Source: Evtepia sp.
Lineage (GTDB): Bacteria; Bacillota; Clostridia; Oscillospirales; Oscillospiraceae
DNA length: 8,788 nucleotides
NCBI GenBank assembly: GCA_020025735.1
Contig: JAHHRP010000080.1
Coordinates: forward strand, 1-8,788
Direction: 5' to 3'
In this document: piece by piece, positions 5,350-8,788 of the stretch
How positions within the stretch are numbered: position 1 is the first letter of the stretch
Layout: each line of letters begins with the position of its first letter
The notes under the pieces: model-generated
Seen by the model: only the letters and a program-made list of their open reading frames with translations
What the model was told of the DNA's origin: nothing
Databases searched by the model: none
Made by a program: the position numbers and the translations under genes

Positions 5350-6198
5350 ATGAAGAAATTTCTTGCACTGACCTTGGCTCTGGTGCTGTGCCTGGGGCTG
5401 GCCGCCTGTGGCGGCACCCCCAGCAGCAACGAAGCAAAGACCGACGACAAATCCAACAGCGGTGAAACTGTCACCTTGAAAGTCGGTGCCACTCCCACTC
5501 CCCACGCCGAGATCCTCACCCAGGTGAAAGACCTTCTGGCTGAGGAAGGCATTACCCTGGAAATCGTGGAATACAGCGACTACAACATCCCAAACATCGC
5601 CGTGGACGAGGGCGAGCTGGATGCCAACTACTACCAGCACACCCCCTACATGGAAAATTTCAACGCACAAAAAGGCACTCATCTGGTCAGTGCTGGCTCT
5701 ATTCACTATGAACCCATGGGCATCTATGCTGGCAAAACCACAGCCATTGATGCCCTGCCCGATGGCGCTGTCATCGCCGTGCCAAACGACACCACCAACG
5801 AGGCCCGGGCTTTGCTGCTGCTCCAGTCTCAGGGCCTGATCAAGCTCAATCCCGAGGCCGGCATTGAAGCCACTCCCAACGACATTACTGCCAACCCCAA
5901 GAACCTCTCCTTCAAAGAGATGGACGCTGCCATGCTGGCCCAAACCGTTGGAGAAGTAGATCTATCAATTATCAACTCCAACTTTGCTCTCCAGGGCGGC
6001 CTTGATCCCACCGCAGACTCTCTGGCCTCTGAAGCTGCGGTCGAGAAGGATGCCACCACCTATGGCAACATCATCGCCGTGAAGGAAGGCAATGAAAACA
6101 ACAAGGCCATTCAGGCTTTGGTGAAAGCCCTGCAATCCGATAAGGTCAAGGAGTTCATCAAAACCACCTACAAAGGTGCTGTGGTCCCCACATTCTGA
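5350..6198 (+). CDS. metQ: Methionine-binding lipoprotein MetQ (NlpA family)
   Basis: MetQ is the extracellular receptor that captures methionine and delivers it to MetI-MetN. The 282-residue precursor has a typical lipoprotein signal: positively charged MKK, a hydrophobic core, and the lipobox LAAC with the lipid-bearing C20. A short Ser/Asn/Lys/Asp-rich linker (21-40) follows before the folded domain. Family features include VGATPTPHAEIL (about 46-57), the DYNIPNIAVDEGELDANYYQH stretch at about 77-97, and GSIHYEPMGIY (about 117-127). A perfect AAAGGAGG site (5332-5339) precedes the ATG, stronger than those of metN and metI, fitting the higher receptor dosage usually needed. It lies 36 bases after metI with no promoter between, so it should be co-transcribed under T-box control. 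A strong terminator follows. Substrate preference between methionine forms cannot be told from sequence. Confidence 0.95.
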   Translation: MKKFLALTLALVLCLGLAACGGTPSSNEAKTDDKSNSGETVTLKVGATPTPHAEILTQVKDLLAEEGITLEIVEYSDYNIPNIAVDEGELDANYYQHTPYMENFNAQKGTHLVSAGSIHYEPMGIYAGKTTAIDALPDGAVIAVPNDTTNEARALLLLQSQGLIKLNPEAGIEATPNDITANPKNLSFKEMDAAMLAQTVGEVDLSIINSNFALQGGLDPTADSLASEAAVEKDATTYGNIIAVKEGNENNKAIQALVKALQSDKVKEFIKTTYKGAVVPTF

Positions 6199-6240
6199 GA
6201 AGTACACCTCGCTTCCCAAACTATTCTACACATAGTTCAC

Positions 6241-6277
6241 AAAAAAAGGAGATACCCCCCTGGTATCTCCTTTTTTT
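6241..6277 (+). terminator. Terminator of the metNIQ operon
   Basis: GGAGATACC (6248-6256) pairs with GGTATCTCC (6262-6270) around a CCCCT loop, flanked by seven As and seven Ts that extend the stem. It lies 43 bases past the metQ stop. It is symmetrical and could work in both directions, but only the plus strand has a gene ending here. Confidence 0.93.
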
Positions 6278-6291
6278 GTCACTCTCTACCA

Positions 6292-6332
6292 TTGACAAAT
6301 TGTTTATTTTTGATGCAGTATAGTTCTACTAT
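6292..6332 (+). promoter_or_regulatory. Probable promoter/operator region of the MATE gene
   Basis: A consensus TTGACA lies at 6292-6297, but the best -10 candidate, TATAGT (6319-6324), is 21 bases away, longer than the usual 16-18. The -10 candidate overlaps a perfect 5-bp inverted repeat, ATAGT (6320-6324) and ACTAT (6328-6332), around TCT. This could be a binding site for a regulator of the exporter. The leader to the ATG at 6373 is about 40 bases. Promoter geometry is uncertain. Confidence 0.4.
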
Positions 6333-6372
6333 GTAATTTTTATCACTTTATGGAAGCTGAGGATCAAAACCA

Positions 6373-7758
6373 ATGGAACAAAATACCCTTCCCTCCGCAT
6401 CTGCGGAAAACAAAATGGGCCTGCTGCCTGTGGGCAAATTACTGGCAGGCATGGCCGTCCCCATGATGGTCTCCATGTTGGTACAGGCGCTGTACAACAT
6501 CGTTGACAGCATCTTCGTCGCCCGCTTGAGCGAAAACGCCCTAACCGCTGTCTCCCTGGCCTTTCCCTTACAAAACCTGATGATCGCAGTCGGCGCTGGT
6601 ACCACCCTTGGCATCAACACCCTGCTCTCCCGCTCTCTGGGCGCAAAAGAAGACGACAACGCCTTTCGCGCCGCCAACACAGGGATTTTCCTGGCCCTAT
6701 GCTCCTTTGCTGCCTTCTGCGTGCTGGGCCTTGGATTTTCTCACACCTTTTTCCGCCTCCAGACAAATGTAGAAGAAATCATCAACGCTGGCACTGCCTA
6801 CGGCCAGATCTGTCTGGGCGCCTCTATTGGTCTGTTCTGCCAGTTCACCTTTGAGCGTCTGCTCCAATCCACCGGCCGAACTCACCTTTCCATGTATACC
6901 CAGATTCTCGGCGCTGTCACCAACATCATCCTGGATCCCATCCTCATCTTTGGTCTGTGCGGTGCCCCGCGCTTAGGGATCGCCGGCGCTGCTGTGGCCA
7001 CTGTCATCGGGCAATGCATCGCCTCTGTGGCAGCACTGCTCCTGAACCTCAAGTACAACCCAGAAATTCAAATCTCCTTCCGCCATATCCGCTGGCACGG
7101 ACCCACTGTAAAGAGCATTTACCGCGTTGGCCTGCCCTCCATCGTTATGCTAAGCATCGGCTCTGTGATGGTCTTCGGACTCAACCATATCCTCATCGCC
7201 TTCTCCACGACGGCAACCGCTGTGCTGGGTTCCTATTTCAAGCTGCAAAGTTTCATCTTTTTGCCTGTCTTTGGGCTGAACAACGGCATGGTGCCCATCG
7301 TAGCCTATAACTACGGCGCAAAAAAAGCCGCCCGTGTCAAAAAGACCATCAAACTGTCTATCCTCTCCGCTATGGTCATTATGGCCGCTGGACTGGCCCT
7401 TTTCGAACTGTTCCCCGGTACACTGCTCTCTCTCTTTGATGCCTCGGAGAATATGCTGGCAATCGGCATTCCTGCCCTGCGGACCATCGCCCTGTCTTTT
7501 GTCTTGGCCGGCTTTTGCATCATCTCTACTTCCGTCTGCCAAGCCATCGGGAATCCTTTTCATAGTCTTATCGTTTCTGTCTGCCGCCAGCTCGTGGTCC
7601 TCCTTCCCACTGCCTGGCTGCTCGCGCAAACCGGAAATCTGGTCCTGGTCTGGCTGGCCTTCCCCATCTCTGAACTGGTCTCCCTGACCCTTAGTGCGAT
7701 CTTCTTACGCAAAACCCTCCGAATTGCCGAAAAAAGCATGGCCCTGCCCAACACCTAA
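6373..7758 (+). CDS. MATE-family multidrug/toxin exporter
   Basis: This 461-residue protein has the length and twelve-helix, two-half pattern of MATE exporters, which expel cationic drugs, dyes or metabolites in exchange for Na+ or H+. The first half opens with GKLLAGMAVPMMVSMLVQALYN and VDSIFVARL (about 21-52, with P30 and D45), a hallmark stretch of the family. The AGTTLGINTLLSRSLGAKEDDNA segment follows near 76-98. The second half begins near residue 252 with the matching VGLPSIVMLSIGSVMV. It resembles the clostridial MepA/DinF-like branch, but neither substrate nor coupling ion can be assigned. The ATG at 6373 has a GAGGAT site eight bases upstream; the internal ATG at 6415 has a poorer one. 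It has its own promoter region after the metQ terminator, so it is probably not part of the methionine operon. Confidence 0.93.
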   Translation: MEQNTLPSASAENKMGLLPVGKLLAGMAVPMMVSMLVQALYNIVDSIFVARLSENALTAVSLAFPLQNLMIAVGAGTTLGINTLLSRSLGAKEDDNAFRAANTGIFLALCSFAAFCVLGLGFSHTFFRLQTNVEEIINAGTAYGQICLGASIGLFCQFTFERLLQSTGRTHLSMYTQILGAVTNIILDPILIFGLCGAPRLGIAGAAVATVIGQCIASVAALLLNLKYNPEIQISFRHIRWHGPTVKSIYRVGLPSIVMLSIGSVMVFGLNHILIAFSTTATAVLGSYFKLQSFIFLPVFGLNNGMVPIVAYNYGAKKAARVKKTIKLSILSAMVIMAAGLALFELFPGTLLSLFDASENMLAIGIPALRTIALSFVLAGFCIISTSVCQAIGNPFHSLIVSVCRQLVVLLPTAWLLAQTGNLVLVWLAFPISELVSLTLSAIFLRKTLRIAEKSMALPNT

Positions 7759-7772
7759 CCCCCCCATGCTTC

Positions 7773-7827
7773 AAAAAACACAGCGAAAGCCGTCCCCCTG
7801 TACCAGGACGGCTTCCGCTGTGTTTTT
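7773..7827. terminator. Shared bidirectional terminator
   Basis: ACACAGCG (7778-7785) with GCCGTCC (7789-7795) pairs with GGACGGC (7806-7812) and CGCTGTGT (7816-7823), flanked by a run of As on the left and Ts on the right. It lies between two converging genes, ending the MATE gene on the plus strand and the 7861-8788 gene on the minus strand. Confidence 0.9.
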
Positions 7828-7860
7828 CATTTCTCTGACCTCTGTGGTGCTTCATCGCGG

Positions 7861-8788
7861 TCAGATGCCTTCCTCCACCAAGGCCACTTCCAAGGGGCGG
7901 CCTGTCTCATCTCGCGTCAGACGGTAACAATCGGTTCTGGACCCATTTGCCACATAGAGCCAAGTCCCATCTGTAACCATCTTACCTTGGATACAGCTTC
8001 CCTGGATCTTTGTCACCTCTCCCGTCTTCAACTGCTTGGCACAGAGGCTTTGCACAATCCGTCTGCCTCCATTTTCCAAAGGTGCCCATTCCTCCGCAAC
8101 ATAGTACAGCCAATCATCATGTACACAACCATAATAATACCGAATCCCATTCTCCTCCCTCGGAAGCCAATCGTTTTCTCCATCTGGCGTAAGAAGAAGA
8201 TATTCTGTTGACCAACGCAGATAGTTGCCGTCCTCATCAAACTGGCCCTGACGGCAGTAGCCCACCAGCAGCCCGCCTTGGATTTCCTCTATCCCATGTT
8301 CCCCCAACATGGTCCCTGGCGGCAGGATAGACTGTCCATGTTCCAGCACATCCTCCCAGTGGTAAGCATTATAGGCCATGTCATCCTCCCAGTTTGGATA
8401 CGTAAAGCCCTTCGGATGCTCCCGCCAGACCACCTGAACCTGTCTTGGCCCAATATATTGGGAATAGCCTTCTCCCTCCTGCAAAACCTGGGAAAGGACT
8501 TCTCCCGTCCGGCTGTCCACCGTGATCGTATAACTGGTTTCACCATCAGATGCCCGGTAAGTAAAGCGGACAACCTCCTCCTCCACATTGTCCAGGAAAA
8601 GGGCCACATCATAGCGTTCCTTTGGCAGCTCTCCTGCCAAAATGCCCTGCATCACCTCAAGCGCCCCCTTCTCAGGCTCCTCCTGCTCCTCCTCACCCAT
8701 GGACACCGGAGCCGCATAGAGAACCATCTCCTGTCCCGTGACAAGATCTTGCCGCCAGAGTTCATTGGTATTCTGGTCAATATAGTAC
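7861..8788 (-). CDS. Protein of unknown function with propeller-like repeats, partial (N-terminus beyond right edge)
   Basis: I do not recognise this protein with confidence. The frame is open from the window edge to a TGA at 7861-7863, giving 308 visible codons and no stop. The ATG at 8727 is inside the gene, since the 20 codons before it read smoothly (YYIDQNTNELWRQDLVTGQE). Several stretches repeat a tryptophan/tyrosine-rich strand followed by a turn with TGE or similar: WRQDLVTGQEMVLYA, DDWLYYVAEEW, KQLKTGEVTKIQG and GTWLYVANGSRTD. Together they suggest blades of a beta-propeller such as the DUF5050 class. A SYTITVDSRTGEVLSQ segment resembles a PepSY-type strand pair. A Glu/Pro-rich linker (GEEEQEEPEKG) lies early in the visible part. 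Extracellular location is likely for such proteins, but the signal sequence would be outside the window. The stop lies 34 bases from the shared terminator. Confidence 0.82.
   Translation of the reverse strand, partial: YYIDQNTNELWRQDLVTGQEMVLYAAPVSMGEEEQEEPEKGALEVMQGILAGELPKERYDVALFLDNVEEEVVRFTYRASDGETSYTITVDSRTGEVLSQVLQEGEGYSQYIGPRQVQVVWREHPKGFTYPNWEDDMAYNAYHWEDVLEHGQSILPPGTMLGEHGIEEIQGGLLVGYCRQGQFDEDGNYLRWSTEYLLLTPDGENDWLPREENGIRYYYGCVHDDWLYYVAEEWAPLENGGRRIVQSLCAKQLKTGEVTKIQGSCIQGKMVTDGTWLYVANGSRTDCYRLTRDETGRPLEVALVEEGI

Overview
The window looks like chromosome from a Gram-positive Clostridia-type gut bacterium, possibly of the Oscillospiraceae/Flavonifractor kind. The grounds are strong AAAGGAGG-type ribosome sites, a T-box riboswitch, a YtrA-type GntR regulator, a CmpB-family membrane protein, a lipoprotein-type methionine receptor and GC-rich, C-ending codons. 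The genus is inference. No CRISPR array, insertion sequence, tRNA or rRNA was seen.

Layout from left to right. A minus-strand zinc-ribbon protein (1-365) leaves the left edge and has a convincing promoter facing left. A divergent promoter drives a CmpB-family membrane protein (574-1149). Next comes a three-gene operon: a GntR/YtrA regulator (1260-1637), an ABC ATPase (1656-2510) and a six-helix-type permease (2547-3149). Its promoter overlaps both a likely operator and a hairpin that is a terminator on the opposite strand. A second operon, metN-metI-metQ (3552-6198), encodes a complete methionine ABC importer. It is preceded by a T-box leader (about 3231-3504) whose specifier codon reads AUG, so uncharged tRNA-Met should switch it on. 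It ends at a strong terminator (6241-6277). A MATE-family exporter (6373-7758) follows, with an ATAGT/ACTAT palindrome in its promoter region. A shared hairpin (7773-7827) separates it from a convergent minus-strand protein of unknown function (7861-8788) that leaves the right edge.

How the genes work together. MetQ is the lipid-anchored receptor, MetI the channel and MetN the ATPase, whose C-terminal NIL domain should give feedback inhibition by methionine. The T-box adds control by tRNA charging. The GntR regulator probably represses its own operon. The remaining genes have no visible functional link to these two systems.

The most unusual thing seen is a 75-bp in-frame tandem duplication across the metN/metI junction. 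It copied the end of metN, the metI ribosome site and the metI start. The second start codon has since been lost (ATG to ACA), leaving MetI with a 25-residue N-terminal extension. Apart from that, the window is mostly well-known families. I do not see a clear new system.
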